Below, one piece after another: positions 20,289 to 29,401 of a DNA stretch of 64,000 nt; position 1 is the first letter of the stretch; each line of letters opens with the position of its first letter. The stretch comes from Rhodospirillales bacterium (lineage in GTDB: Bacteria; Pseudomonadota; Alphaproteobacteria; Acetobacterales; Acetobacteraceae), in assembly GCA_017304945.1 (NCBI GenBank), contig JAFKLG010000058.1, positions 62,001 through 126,000 of the forward strand, read 5' to 3'. Below the pieces are notes generated by a model. That model was not told the origin of the DNA and did no database searches. It saw only the letters and a list, made by a program, of their open reading frames with translations. The translations under genes were made by a program, and so were the position numbers.

Positions 20289-21039
20289 CGACGGGGAGCG
20301 CGGTGCCGGTGATGAAAGATGCCGCGTCGCTCAGCAGGAACACGACCGCCTCGGTCACCTCGTGGGTCTCGCCGAAGCGGCCGAGCGGGTGGCGGGCGCG
20401 GAATTCGGCTTCGCGGGCGGCGCGGAGTTCGGGGGTGGCGGCGCCGGCGAAGGTCGCCTCCAGCATCGGCGTCTGGATCGATCCGGGGCAGACACAGTTC
20501 ATTCGGATGCCTTCCGCTGCGTGGCCGCGGGCGACCGACCGGGTCATGCTGATCACCGCGGCCTTGGTCGCGGCGTAGGCCGGCATTGCGGGGGACGCGA
20601 CCAGGCCGGCGGCCGAGGCAAAGGCGACGATGGAGCCGCCGCCGGCATCGCGCATCACCGGCAGCACGGCTTTCAGCGTGAGCCAGGTGCCCTTCACGTT
20701 GACCGCGAACAGCCGGTCCCACTCGGCTTCCTCGACCTCGGGCAGCGGCTTCGTGGGGCCGATCAGCCCGGCGGCGGTGGCGAGCAGCGTCAGCTTCCCG
20801 AGTGCGGCCGCGGCATCGACGGCGCGGGCGATGTCGGCGGCGGCGGTGACGTCACCCACCACCACGACCGAACCGGGGCAGGCGGCTTCGGTCGTGCGCA
20901 ATCCCGCTTCGTCGCGGTCGAACAGCACGACGCGCGCACCCTGCGCGGCCAGGCGTTCGGCGGTGCCACGACCAAGGCCCGAGGCGGCGCCGGTGACCAG
21001 CGCGACCTTGCCGGCGAAGCCGTCGCTCAGCGCTGGCAT
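20269..21039 (-). CDS. SDR-family oxidoreductase, first gene of the operon
   Basis: 256 residues with the cofactor motif TGAASGLG near residue 17 and catalytic ASAAGL with YAATK. The structural NNAG motif is replaced by ATAAG (LLATAAGL), an uncommon variation. An Asp in VLFDRDE suggests NAD(H). It opens the minus-strand operon and is divergent from the IclR regulator gene across a 134-base spacer that carries a palindrome, so it is the likely target of that regulator. Confidence 0.91.
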   Translation of the reverse strand: MPALSDGFAGKVALVTGAASGLGRGTAERLAAQGARVVLFDRDEAGLRTTEAACPGSVVVVGDVTAAADIARAVDAAAALGKLTLLATAAGLIGPTKPLPEVEEAEWDRLFAVNVKGTWLTLKAVLPVMRDAGGGSIVAFASAAGLVASPAMPAYAATKAAVISMTRSVARGHAAEGIRMNCVCPGSIQTPMLEATFAGAATPELRAAREAEFRARHPLGRFGETHEVTEAVVFLLSDAASFITGTALPVDGGRLA

Positions 21040-21115
21040 GAGAGTCCGCAGGGTTGGTCTGCAAAATTCATTCTACACACTACCCTTTTGGAGATCGCCG
21101 CAAGCTGGACAGCGT

Positions 21116-21134
21116 CGTATTGTTCTGCGATACG
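21116..21134. promoter_or_regulatory. Candidate IclR operator in the divergent promoter region
   Basis: CGTAT and ATACG form a perfect inverted repeat separated by nine bases. It sits in the 134-base spacer between the SDR operon and the IclR gene, about 40 bases before the regulator's start. IclR regulators typically bind palindromes in such divergent spacers. No experimental support. Confidence 0.4.
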
Positions 21135-21173
21135 GCCGCATTGATAAGTGATCGTAGGAACGAGGGTTCCAGG

Positions 21174-21977
21174 ATGTCAAACCCGACCGCGCCCGCGGCG
21201 GAGGCTGTGCGCGCCGAAGAATCCGTCGATGCGCGGCTGTTCCTGCAGACCGTCGCGCGGACCATGCGGGTGCTGGAGGGGTTCGGGAAAAAGCAGGGGC
21301 CGCAATCGCTCGCCGAACTCGCGGCTGCCGCCGAGATCGACAAATCCGCCGCGCAGCGCATCTGCTACACGTTGCAGACATTAGGCTACCTCGAGCGTGA
21401 CGCGGTCAGCGGCGGGCTGCGGCCGGGGCTGAAAGTGCTCGACCGCACCTTCGACTTCCTGCGCATGCATCCGCTGATCGAACGGGCCGTGCCGGTGCTG
21501 GCGGAGCTGCGGGCGATGACCGGCCAGCGCGTCGATCTCAGCCTGCCGGACGACCTGTCGATCATCTACGCGCAGAGGCTGCAGAACCGGCGGGAGACGC
21601 TTGTCGCCTCATTGATCGGACGGCGGCTGCCGACCTGGTGCTCCTCCGGCGGACGGGCGATGCTGGCCTGCCTGCCGGATGCCGAGGTCGACTCGATCCT
21701 GCACCGATCCGATCGCCGCCGGTTCACGCCGCATACCGTCACCGATCTCGCCGGCATCTGGGAGAAGATCCGCGCCGCAAGGCGCGATGGGTTCGCCTTC
21801 ACGGAACAGGAATGGATCATGGGGGAGATGGTGGTGGCCGCGGCGGTGACCGACGCCGCCGAACGGCCGGTGGCGGCGATCCATGTCGCGGGGTCGCTGG
21901 CCGATTGGGACGACCGCCACTTCCAGCTTCGTATGGGGCCGCTGGTGATCGAGGCGGCGCGTTCGATCAGCGCCTGA
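21174..21977 (+). CDS. IclR-family transcriptional regulator
   Basis: 267 residues. An N-terminal winged helix-turn-helix (LAELAAAAEIDKSAAQRICY then LQTLGYLERD) is followed by the IclR effector-binding GAF-like domain. Most likely controls the divergent SDR-SDR-deacetylase-amidase-binding protein operon in response to the substrate or a product. The start at 21174 has GAGGG about 7 bases upstream; a longer in-frame ATG at 21054 would extend across the candidate operator. It converges with the GntR gene. Confidence 0.92.
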   Translation: MSNPTAPAAEAVRAEESVDARLFLQTVARTMRVLEGFGKKQGPQSLAELAAAAEIDKSAAQRICYTLQTLGYLERDAVSGGLRPGLKVLDRTFDFLRMHPLIERAVPVLAELRAMTGQRVDLSLPDDLSIIYAQRLQNRRETLVASLIGRRLPTWCSSGGRAMLACLPDAEVDSILHRSDRRRFTPHTVTDLAGIWEKIRAARRDGFAFTEQEWIMGEMVVAAAVTDAAERPVAAIHVAGSLADWDDRHFQLRMGPLVIEAARSISA

Positions 21978-21983
21978 GTGGCG

Positions 21984-22778
21984 TCACACCGCCGGTTCCG
22001 CCTCGGCGTCGGCGGACTCGCGCTGCACGTCCCACACGCCGTCTTCCCGCACCATGGCGATCTGGTACTCGTACATGTCGGGCCGATACAGCGCCTCGAT
22101 CACCTCGATGACCCGGCCGGAGGCATCGCGTACCTGCCGACGGACCCAGAGAAGCGCGCTGCCGACTTCCACCCGCAGCAGCGGGGCCACCGTGGCGTCG
22201 GCCAATCGCGCCGAGATCACCTGCTCGGCGCGCACGGGGTTGGCGCCGGCTTCCTCCAGCAGGTGCAGCAGCGGGCGGGACGCGAGGTCCTGCGCGCGGA
22301 AACTGTGCCCCACCTCCTGTGGCACCCAGGCGGTCAGGTGGCTGAATGGCGTGCCCTTGACGGACCGGATGCGCACCGACCGCTGCACCACGGACCCCAC
22401 CGGACGCTCCAGCGCGGCGGCGATCTCGGGGGAGGCCGGCACGTAGTCGAAGCTCAGCAGCGCGACCTTGGTGCGCAGGCCCATGGTCAGCAGGTTGGCG
22501 AGCAGCCCGCGCAGATTCTCCCGCTGCTTGGGCGGCTTCGGCGGGCGGGCGTAGGTGCCGGCGCCGCGCCGGCGCAGCACCAGGCCTTCCTGCTCCAGCC
22601 GCTGCAGCGCGCGGCGCACGGTGATGCGCGAGACACCGTGCGTCTCCGCCAGCTCGTGCTCGCCGGGCATGGAGACGTCCGGCGGCCAGGCGCCATCGGC
22701 GATCTGCTGGCGCAACAGCAGGTAGACACGGTGATACAGCGGCAGCGGGTCGCCCTGGTCGGCGACGGCCGACGTCAT
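21984..22778 (-). CDS. GntR-family regulator with UTRA ligand domain (HutC subfamily)
   Basis: 264 residues: N-terminal GntR winged helix (PLYHRVYLLLRQQIADG, ELAETHGVSRITVRRALQRL) then a UTRA effector domain with PLLHLLEEAG and VIEVIEALYRPDMYEYQIAM. The ATG at 22778 overlaps the leuD stop as ATGA, so the regulator is the last gene of leuC-leuD-gntR and probably autoregulates. The divergent promoter upstream of leuC has a TGTC/GACA dyad and an AGTTGTC element that recurs elsewhere in the cluster, a candidate operator set. Confidence 0.92.
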   Translation of the reverse strand: MTSAVADQGDPLPLYHRVYLLLRQQIADGAWPPDVSMPGEHELAETHGVSRITVRRALQRLEQEGLVLRRRGAGTYARPPKPPKQRENLRGLLANLLTMGLRTKVALLSFDYVPASPEIAAALERPVGSVVQRSVRIRSVKGTPFSHLTAWVPQEVGHSFRAQDLASRPLLHLLEEAGANPVRAEQVISARLADATVAPLLRVEVGSALLWVRRQVRDASGRVIEVIEALYRPDMYEYQIAMVREDGVWDVQRESADAEAEPAV

Positions 22779-23356
22779 GGGGACGGCGCTGCCCAGGGCC
22801 GAGCGGTCCGATCCCGCTCCTGGAACGCAGCGATTTCCGCCGCGTGGGCCAGGGTCAGGCCGATATCGTCCAGTCCTTCGATCAGGCATCGTTTGCGAAA
22901 CGGGTCCATGTCGAAGGAATGAACTGTGCCATCGGGGAAATGCAAGTGCTGTCCGGGCAAATCAATCGTCATTTCGGCGGGAAGCTGGGCCCGCAGCGCA
23001 GCGGCGAGCGGCGCGGGGAGGACGATGGTCAGCAGCCCGTTCTTGCCGGCATTGCCGGCGAAGATGTCGCCGAAGCTGGGTGCGATGACGCAGCGGATCC
23101 CGGCGTCGACCAGCGCGTAGACGGCGCCCTCACGGGAGGAGCCGCAGCCGAAATTGCTGTCCGCGACCAGGATCGCCGCCGTTGCGCCGTTGAGGGGAAA
23201 ATCCGCCTCCTCACGACGCAAGTCGTGGAACAGGAAGTTCTGGTAGCCGGCGCTGCGCGGCTTGCGCAGGAAGCGCGCCGGGATGATCTGGTCGGTGTCG
23301 ATATTGGCACGATCGAGGCCGATGGCCGGACCGGTCAGCGTGGTGAACGGGGTCAT
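22775..23356 (-). CDS. leuD: Isopropylmalate isomerase-type small subunit (LeuD family)
   Basis: 193 residues forming the swivelling domain 4 of an aconitase-family hydro-lyase. Hallmarks are NIDTDQIIPARFL near the N terminus, NFGCGSSREGAVYAL in the middle and APSFGDIFAGNAGKNGLL. Works with the adjacent LeuC-type subunit; genes overlap by ATGA. It may be true LeuD, but linkage to a GntR regulator and an isocitrate-lyase-family gene and absence of leuA or leuB suggest a catabolic hydratase such as a dimethylmaleate hydratase relative. The in-frame ORF extends upstream, but ATG 23356 (MTPFTTLTG) matches homologues. Confidence 0.93.
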   Translation of the reverse strand: MTPFTTLTGPAIGLDRANIDTDQIIPARFLRKPRSAGYQNFLFHDLRREEADFPLNGATAAILVADSNFGCGSSREGAVYALVDAGIRCVIAPSFGDIFAGNAGKNGLLTIVLPAPLAAALRAQLPAEMTIDLPGQHLHFPDGTVHSFDMDPFRKRCLIEGLDDIGLTLAHAAEIAAFQERDRTARPWAAPSP

Positions 23357-24750
23357 GCCAGGTTCCTCACATCGGTGATCGCCCCGCGCACGGCGGCGGC
23401 GGCGGCCATGGCGGGCGACATCAAATGCGTGCGCGAGCCGGGTCCCTGGCGCCCCTGGAAGTTGCGGTTGCTGGTCGCGGCGCAGCGTTCGCCGGGCGCG
23501 ACCAGGTCGCCGTTCATGCCGACGCACATCGAGCAGCCGGGTTCGCCCCAGCGCAGCCCGGCGTCGCGGAACACGCGGTCCAGGCCTTCCGCTTCGGCGG
23601 CCAGCTTCACCGGCACCGAACCGGCCACCACCAGGCCCGGCACCACCGCGCGGCGGCCGCGCAGCACCGCGGCGGCGGCCCGCAGGTCGGGCAGCCTGGC
23701 ATTGGTGCAACTGCCGATGAACACGCGGTCGATCGGCGTGCCTTCCAGCGGCCGGCCGGGCTCCAGGCCGATATAGTCGAGCTGTTCGCGGATGCGCGTG
23801 CGCCTGGCCGCGTCGGGTTCCGCCGCCGGATCGGGCACCAGCGCGGTGACGGGCAGCGCGGTCTCGGGCGAGGTGCCCCAGGTGACGGTGGGCGCGATAT
23901 CCGCCGCGTTCAACGTCACCTCCCGGTCGAAGCGGGCTCCCTCGTCGGACGGCAGGCGGCGCCAGGCCGCGACGGCGGCGGCGAAGGCGTCGCCCTTGGG
24001 GGCGCGGGCGCGGCCCTCCACCCAGGCGAAGGTGGTGTCATCGGGGGCGATCATGCCGGCGCGCGCGCCCGCCTCGATCGACATGTTGCAGACGGTCAGC
24101 CGGCCTTCCATCTCCAGGCCGCGGATCGCGCTGCCGGCATACTCGATCACGTGGCCTACCGCGCCGCCGGCACCGATGCGGCCGATGATCGCAAGGATCA
24201 CGTCCTTGCCTGCCACATGCGGCGACAGCGTGCCGTCCACCGTGATGCGCAGCGTCTTGGGCCGGCGCTGCCACAACGTCTGCGTCGCCAGCACGTGGCT
24301 GACCTCGGACGCGCCAATGCCGAATGCCAGCGCGCCGAACGCGCCATGGGTGGACGTATGCGAGTCGCCGCAGACCATGGTCAGGCCCGGCAGGGTCAGC
24401 CCCTGTTCCGGCCCGACGACATGCACGATGCCCTGGCGCGGATCATCGAGGTCGAGCAGGTCGATGCCATGCCGCGTGGCGTTGGTGCGCAGCATCTGCA
24501 TCATGTTGGCGACCTCGGGGTCGCGGATCGGCTGGTCGCGGTCCCGGCTCGGCACGTAATGGTCGGCCACCGCCGTGGTCAGGTCCGGCCGCGCCAGAGG
24601 CCGCCCCGCATGGTCCAGCATGCCGAAACCGTGGAAGCTGCCCTCATGCACGAAGTGCCGGTCGATCCACAGCAACGTGGTGCCGTCCTCGCGCGTCAGG
24701 ATCGCGTGGGCGTCCCACACCTTGTCGAACAGCGTCCGCGGTTCGCTCAT
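23353..24750 (-). CDS. leuC: Isopropylmalate isomerase-type large subunit (LeuC family)
   Basis: 465 residues carrying the [4Fe-4S] aconitase-type active site. Landmarks: GDSHTSTHGAFGALAFGIG, CNMSIEAGARAGMI, the cluster Cys in FIGSCTNARL, and the two further ligands in EPGCSMCVGM. Normal family length. With LeuD it forms a stereospecific hydro-lyase. First gene of leuC-leuD-gntR. The spacer to the divergent isocitrate-lyase-family gene is only about 85 bases, so the two transcription units likely share control. Family is certain; pathway assignment (leucine synthesis versus catabolism) is not. Confidence 0.93.
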   Translation of the reverse strand: MSEPRTLFDKVWDAHAILTREDGTTLLWIDRHFVHEGSFHGFGMLDHAGRPLARPDLTTAVADHYVPSRDRDQPIRDPEVANMMQMLRTNATRHGIDLLDLDDPRQGIVHVVGPEQGLTLPGLTMVCGDSHTSTHGAFGALAFGIGASEVSHVLATQTLWQRRPKTLRITVDGTLSPHVAGKDVILAIIGRIGAGGAVGHVIEYAGSAIRGLEMEGRLTVCNMSIEAGARAGMIAPDDTTFAWVEGRARAPKGDAFAAAVAAWRRLPSDEGARFDREVTLNAADIAPTVTWGTSPETALPVTALVPDPAAEPDAARRTRIREQLDYIGLEPGRPLEGTPIDRVFIGSCTNARLPDLRAAAAVLRGRRAVVPGLVVAGSVPVKLAAEAEGLDRVFRDAGLRWGEPGCSMCVGMNGDLVAPGERCAATSNRNFQGRQGPGSRTHLMSPAMAAAAAVRGAITDVRNLA

Positions 24751-24799
24751 GTCTGCTGCATCCTCCCAAACCGGCACGTTGACAACCAGGGCGGCTTCA

Positions 24800-24821
24800 T
24801 GTCCTAAAGATATGACAACTT
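24800..24821. promoter_or_regulatory. Candidate GntR operator between leuC and the isocitrate-lyase-family gene
   Basis: TGTC (24800-24803) and GACA (24814-24817) form an inverted repeat with a 10-base spacer; on the minus strand the right half reads AAGTTGTC, an element that recurs at 33413 and 43619. It lies in the short divergent spacer just before the ribosome-binding site of the plus-strand gene, where a repressor would block both directions. Confidence 0.4.
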
Positions 24822-24837
24822 CTGAGGGCCGATGGCA

Positions 24838-25710
24838 ATGCATGCCTCGCATCTCCGTTCCAGGCTGCGTGGCGATACGGCCTTGCTCTGTCCCGGAGTT
24901 TACGACGCGTTCTCCGCCGCAATGGCCGTCGAAGCCGGGTTCGAGGCCCTGTATCTCTCCGGCGCCTCGATCGCCTACACCAGCCTGGGCAGCCCCGATA
25001 TCGGCCTGGTGTCGATGACCGAAGTCGCCGCCACGATGGGCCGCATCCGCGAGCGCGTCGATGTCCCGGTGATCGTCGACGGTGACACCGGCTGGGGCAA
25101 CGCACTCAGCGTGGAGCGCACGGTGCGCGTGTTCGAACGCGCCGGTGCCTCGGCGATCCAGTTGGAGGACCAGGGTTTCCCCAAGCGCTGCGGCCATCTG
25201 CAGGACAAGTCGCTGGTGTCGGTGCAGGAGATGGTGGGCAAGCTGCGCGCCGCGCTGAGCGTGCGCGACCAGGCGCTGATCGTGGCCCGCACCGATGCCA
25301 TCGCGGTTGAAGGGTTCGACGCCGCGCTGGACCGCGCCGAGGCCTATGTCGAGGCCGGCGCGGACGTGCTGTTCGTGGAGGCGCCGGAGACGCGCGCCCA
25401 GATGGAGATGATCGTCAGCCGCTTCGCCCATCGCGTGCCGCTGCTGGCGAACATGGTGGAAGGCGGCAAGACGCCGCTGGCCGCGACCCAGGACCTCAGC
25501 GACCTCGGCTTCCGCGTGGTGATCTTCCCCGGCGGTACGGTGCGGGCGCTCGCGCATATGCTGCGCGACTACTTCGCCACGCTGAAGCGCGACGGCACCA
25601 CCGCCGCCTTCCGCGACCGCATGCTGGACTTCCTGGGGCTCAATGCGGCGCTGGGCACGCCGGCGATCCTGCAGCGCGGCCGGGACTACGAAAGCGGGGA
25701 GGGGGTCTGA
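24838..25710 (+). CDS. Isocitrate lyase/PEP mutase family C-C lyase (methylisocitrate or dimethylmalate lyase-like)
   Basis: About 290 residues. It has the full catalytic set of the lyase branch: metal-binding DGDTGWGN at 81-88 and the active-site loop PKRCGH at 115-120, with EGFDAAL and EGGKTP further on. Such enzymes split 2-methylisocitrate or 2,3-dimethylmalate into pyruvate plus a second acid. The start may be ATG 24832 or 24838; GAGGG at 24824-24828 is better spaced for 24838. It leads the operon lyase-hyuB-hyuA-isochorismatase fold-PhyH and is divergent from leuCD, which suggests a hydratase-lyase pair. Confidence 0.9.
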   Translation: MHASHLRSRLRGDTALLCPGVYDAFSAAMAVEAGFEALYLSGASIAYTSLGSPDIGLVSMTEVAATMGRIRERVDVPVIVDGDTGWGNALSVERTVRVFERAGASAIQLEDQGFPKRCGHLQDKSLVSVQEMVGKLRAALSVRDQALIVARTDAIAVEGFDAALDRAEAYVEAGADVLFVEAPETRAQMEMIVSRFAHRVPLLANMVEGGKTPLAATQDLSDLGFRVVIFPGGTVRALAHMLRDYFATLKRDGTTAAFRDRMLDFLGLNAALGTPAILQRGRDYESGEGV

Positions 25711-25712
25711 GC

Positions 25713-27335
25713 GTGGACTCCGTGACGCTGGCGGTCCTGAAGGGCCGGCTCGAGGGCATCGCCGACGAGATGGATGCCACGCTGTTCCGCAGCGCGTTCA
25801 ACCCCACCATCGCCGAGGCGCATGACGCCTGCCACGGCCTGTATGACGCAAAGACCGGCGCCACGCTGATCCAGGGCAAGTACGGCCTGCCGATCTTCGT
25901 GGGCGTGATGGCGTTCGCCACCAAGGCGGTGATCGACAAGTTTCCCGATGCCGCCGACGGCGATGTTTTCATTTTCAACGATCCCTATCTGGGCGGCACC
26001 CATCTGTCCGACCTGCGGCTGATCCGGCCCTGCTTCCGCGACGGCAAGCTGTTCTGCTGGCTGGGCAGCGTCGGGCATTGGCACGACGTGGGCGGCCCGG
26101 TGCCCGGCAACTACAACCCCGCCGCAACCGAGTATTTCCAGGAAGGCGTGCTGATCCCGCCGGTGCGGCTGTATCGCGGTGGCGTGCTGAACCAGGACAT
26201 CCTGGACATCATCATGGCCGCCTCCCGCCTGCCCGACGTTGCCTATGGCGATCTGCAGGCGCATCTCTCGGCGCTCGACCTCGGCCTGAACCGCGTCCAG
26301 GTGCTGCTCGACGAATACACGCCCGCTGTCGTCGCCGAGGCCCTGGGCGAACTGCAGGCCCGCGCGGCCAGCCAGATCCGCGCCGAGATCGCGGAGCTGC
26401 CCGACGGGTCCTGGTCGCAGGAGGATTTCCTCGACAATGACGGGCGCACTGACGTGCCGCTGCGCATCGCGTGCGACATCACCAAGCGGGGCGAGACGCT
26501 GACGCTGGATTTCTCGCGTTCCGCGCCCGCCTGCGCCGGGCCGGTGAACATCAGCCGCAGCACCACGATCGCCAGCGTCTATGTCGCGCTGAAGCATCTG
26601 TTCCCCGAGGTGGCGGCCAATTCCGGCGTGCTCGACCCGATCGAGATCATCGTGCCGGAAGGCTCGCTGCTCGATGCGCAGCGCCCGGCTCCGGTGGGCG
26701 GCTACACCGAGACCATCCTGCGGATCATCGACGTGCTGTTCTCCGCCTTTGCGCATATCCGCCCCGACCGCGCCTGCGGCAACGCCTACGGCACGATCAA
26801 CGCGCTCAGCATCGCCGGCCGGCGCGGCGATGGGCGGCGCTGGGTGCTGTTCCAGTTCTTCGGCGGCGGGCACGGCGGCACGCCGGAAGGGGACGGGCTC
26901 AGTCACGGCAACCCGCCGATCGCCACAGCCATCATCCCGCCCGTCGAGGTGATGGAGGCCGCCTACCCCGTCCGCTACACGCAATGGGCGCTGCGCCCGG
27001 ATTCCGGCGGTAATGGCGCGCAGCGCGGCGGCCTCGGCGCGATCTACGAGCTGGAATTGCTGGAAGAGCAGGCCGAGGCCTTCGTGTTCGCCGAACGCGC
27101 CCGCTTCGCGCCCAAGGGCGTGCTGGGCGGCGGCGACGGCTCGCTGAACCACATCTCCTATCAGCAGGACGGGGCGTGGGTCGAACCCGCCCTCGGCTCC
27201 AAGGTGGTGGGCGTGAAGCTGCAACGCGGGGACCGCATCCGGCTGGAGAGCCCCGGCGGCGGCGGACGCGGCGATCCGGCGCTGCGGGACCCCGACGCGA
27301 TCGCGCGTGACAAGCGGTTGGGATACGTGTCGTGA
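25713..27335 (+). CDS. hyuB: Hydantoinase B/oxoprolinase-family subunit
   Basis: 540 residues beginning with GTG three bases after the lyase stop, with a GGGGAGGGGG ribosome-binding region. Hallmarks are FRSAFNPTIAEAHDACHGLY, GDVFIFNDPYLGGTHLSDL, GHWHDVGG, NISRSTT and FGGGHGGTPEGDG. With HyuA it forms ATP-dependent amidohydrolases that open hydantoins, 5-oxoproline or caprolactam; the same superfamily includes acetone and acetophenone carboxylases. No third (gamma) carboxylase-type subunit gene is next to it, which favours a hydrolase. The specific ring substrate is unknown. Confidence 0.92.
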   Translation: MDSVTLAVLKGRLEGIADEMDATLFRSAFNPTIAEAHDACHGLYDAKTGATLIQGKYGLPIFVGVMAFATKAVIDKFPDAADGDVFIFNDPYLGGTHLSDLRLIRPCFRDGKLFCWLGSVGHWHDVGGPVPGNYNPAATEYFQEGVLIPPVRLYRGGVLNQDILDIIMAASRLPDVAYGDLQAHLSALDLGLNRVQVLLDEYTPAVVAEALGELQARAASQIRAEIAELPDGSWSQEDFLDNDGRTDVPLRIACDITKRGETLTLDFSRSAPACAGPVNISRSTTIASVYVALKHLFPEVAANSGVLDPIEIIVPEGSLLDAQRPAPVGGYTETILRIIDVLFSAFAHIRPDRACGNAYGTINALSIAGRRGDGRRWVLFQFFGGGHGGTPEGDGLSHGNPPIATAIIPPVEVMEAAYPVRYTQWALRPDSGGNGAQRGGLGAIYELELLEEQAEAFVFAERARFAPKGVLGGGDGSLNHISYQQDGAWVEPALGSKVVGVKLQRGDRIRLESPGGGGRGDPALRDPDAIARDKRLGYVS

Positions 27336-29401
27336 GCCGCACGCAGAACCGGCTGGTCGTCGGCGTCGATGTCGGCGGCACCTACACCGACCTGTTCCTG
27401 TTCGATGAGGCGACCGGCCAGGCGCGCGTCGGCAAGGTGCCCAGCACCCGCGGGCAGGAAGCGGCGGGATTCGCCGACGGCATCACCGGCCTGGCCCCGC
27501 TGGACGCGATCAGCGCCATCGTGCACGGCACCACGGTCGGCACCAATGCGCTGCTGGAGCGCAAGGGCGCCCGCGCCGGGTTGATCACCACGGCGGGCTT
27601 CCGGGACGTGCTGGAGATGCGCCGTCGCGACCGCCGCCAGACCTGGGGCCTGACCGGCAATTTCACGCCGGTGATCGACCGCGACATGCGCGCCGAGGTC
27701 ACCGAACGCACGCTGGCCGACGGCTCCATCCACACCGCGGTCGACCCCGAGGAAGTCCGCGCGGTGGCGATCCGCCTGCGCGATGCCGGAGCCAAGGCGC
27801 TGTGCATCGTCTTCCTGCACAGCTATGCCAATCCCGCCAACGAGCGCGCCGCGCTGGAAGCCGCAAGGTCGGTGTGGCCGAACGACGACGTGACGATCTC
27901 CAGCGACATCCTGCCGGAGATCCGCGAGTTCGAGCGCACCTCCACCGCCGCGCTGAACGCGGTGCTGCAGCCGGTGGTCGGCGCCTATCTCGGCGCGCTG
28001 GACCAGCGCCTGCGCGACGGCGGGTTCGGCGGCGAGTTCCTGATCGTGCAGTCGAATGGCGGCGTCATGAGCGTGGAGACCGCGCAGCGCCTGCCGGTGC
28101 GCACCGCGCTGTCTGGTCCGGCGGCCGGGGTGATCGCCGCGGCGCATATCGCGACCGAGGCGGGCTTCCCCGACGTGATCACCGGCGATGTCGGCGGCAC
28201 CTCCTTCGACGTCTCGCTGATCGCCGGCGGTGAGCCGGCGTTGGCGGCGCAGAGCACGATCGATTTCGGGCTGGTCGTACGGACGCCGATGATCGAGATC
28301 ACCACGATCGGCGCCGGCGGCGGCTCGATCGCGCGGGTCGATGCGGCCGGCCTGCTGCAGGTCGGGCCGGAGAGCGCGGGCTCGATCCCTGGCCCGGTGT
28401 GCTACGCCGCGGGCGGCACGCGACCGACCGTCACCGATGCCAATGTGGTGCTGGGACGGATCAACGCGGAGCGGCCGATCGGCGGCAAGCTGGCGCGGCT
28501 GGACCGCGAGGCCGCGGAAGCTGCCATCCTCCGCGATGTCGGCAAGCCGCTCGGCCTGGATGCGACGGAAGCGGCGGCGGCGATCCTGCGCGTGGCGAAT
28601 GCGCGCATGGCCTCGGCACTGCGGCTGGTGTCGATCGAGCGCGGGCACGACCCGAAGAAGTTCAGCCTGATGCCGTTCGGCGGCGGGGGCGCGCTGCATG
28701 CCGGCGCCCTGATCCGCGAGGTCGGCCTGGCCCGCGCGCTGGTGCCGCGCTATCCCGGCGTCACCTCCGCTCTGGGCTGCGTCATCGCCGACATGCGTCA
28801 CGACCGGGTGCGCACGCTCAACCGCATGCTGGCGGCGATCGAGCCCGAGGCACTGCGGGCGGAGATGGATGCCGCGGTCGCCGATCTTGCCGCGTTGCTC
28901 GACCGCGCCGGTGTGGCGTTCACCGGCCGCAGCGTCACGCATGAGCTGGACATGAGCTACCTAGGCCAGACGCACACCGTCGCGGTACGGCTCGACCTGG
29001 CGCCGGACGGCTCCGGCCCGGTGACGCGCGAATCACTGATGGCGGCGTTCGAGCGCGCCTATGGCGGCGCCTATGGACGCACGCTGCCAAACACGCCGGT
29101 GCGGGTGCTGAACCTGCGCAGTGCGGTCACGGGACGGCGGCCGAAGATCGACCTGCTGTCGCTGGCGCCGGCCGAAGCGGCATCGCTGGAAACCGCCGGC
29201 CGCGGCACCCGTCGCGTCTGGTTCGGCACCTGGCAGGACGTGACGGTGTTCGACCGCCTGGCATTGCCCGTTGGTTGCCGGATCGAGGGGCCGGCGGTGC
29301 TGGAGCAGCCGGACACCACGATCCTGATCGAGCCCGGTCACGCCGGCCGCGTCGACCGGTTCGGCAACCTGATCATCGAGCCGATGGGAGCCGCCGCATG
29401 A
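27332..29401 (+). CDS. hyuA: Hydantoinase A/oxoprolinase-family ATP-binding subunit
   Basis: 689 residues. The actin-like ATPase phosphate-binding loop GVDVGGTYTD is at 11-20, with HGTTVGTNALLERKG, LSGPAAGVIAAAH, DVGGTSFDVSLI and MPFGGGGALHAGAL in the usual order. It activates a lactam or imide carbonyl by phosphorylation for hydrolysis with HyuB. The GTG start overlaps the hyuB stop (GTGA), and its own stop overlaps the next ATG, so the operon is tightly coupled. The C-terminal domain is complete. Substrate undetermined. Confidence 0.93.
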   Translation: MSRTQNRLVVGVDVGGTYTDLFLFDEATGQARVGKVPSTRGQEAAGFADGITGLAPLDAISAIVHGTTVGTNALLERKGARAGLITTAGFRDVLEMRRRDRRQTWGLTGNFTPVIDRDMRAEVTERTLADGSIHTAVDPEEVRAVAIRLRDAGAKALCIVFLHSYANPANERAALEAARSVWPNDDVTISSDILPEIREFERTSTAALNAVLQPVVGAYLGALDQRLRDGGFGGEFLIVQSNGGVMSVETAQRLPVRTALSGPAAGVIAAAHIATEAGFPDVITGDVGGTSFDVSLIAGGEPALAAQSTIDFGLVVRTPMIEITTIGAGGGSIARVDAAGLLQVGPESAGSIPGPVCYAAGGTRPTVTDANVVLGRINAERPIGGKLARLDREAAEAAILRDVGKPLGLDATEAAAAILRVANARMASALRLVSIERGHDPKKFSLMPFGGGGALHAGALIREVGLARALVPRYPGVTSALGCVIADMRHDRVRTLNRMLAAIEPEALRAEMDAAVADLAALLDRAGVAFTGRSVTHELDMSYLGQTHTVAVRLDLAPDGSGPVTRESLMAAFERAYGGAYGRTLPNTPVRVLNLRSAVTGRRPKIDLLSLAPAEAASLETAGRGTRRVWFGTWQDVTVFDRLALPVGCRIEGPAVLEQPDTTILIEPGHAGRVDRFGNLIIEPMGAAA

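Noticed and set aside
25713-29401. Acetone or acetophenone carboxylase
   Set aside because: HyuAB homology alone permits it, but no gamma/small carboxylase subunit gene is adjacent and the context has amide and ureide enzymes; left as an alternative only.
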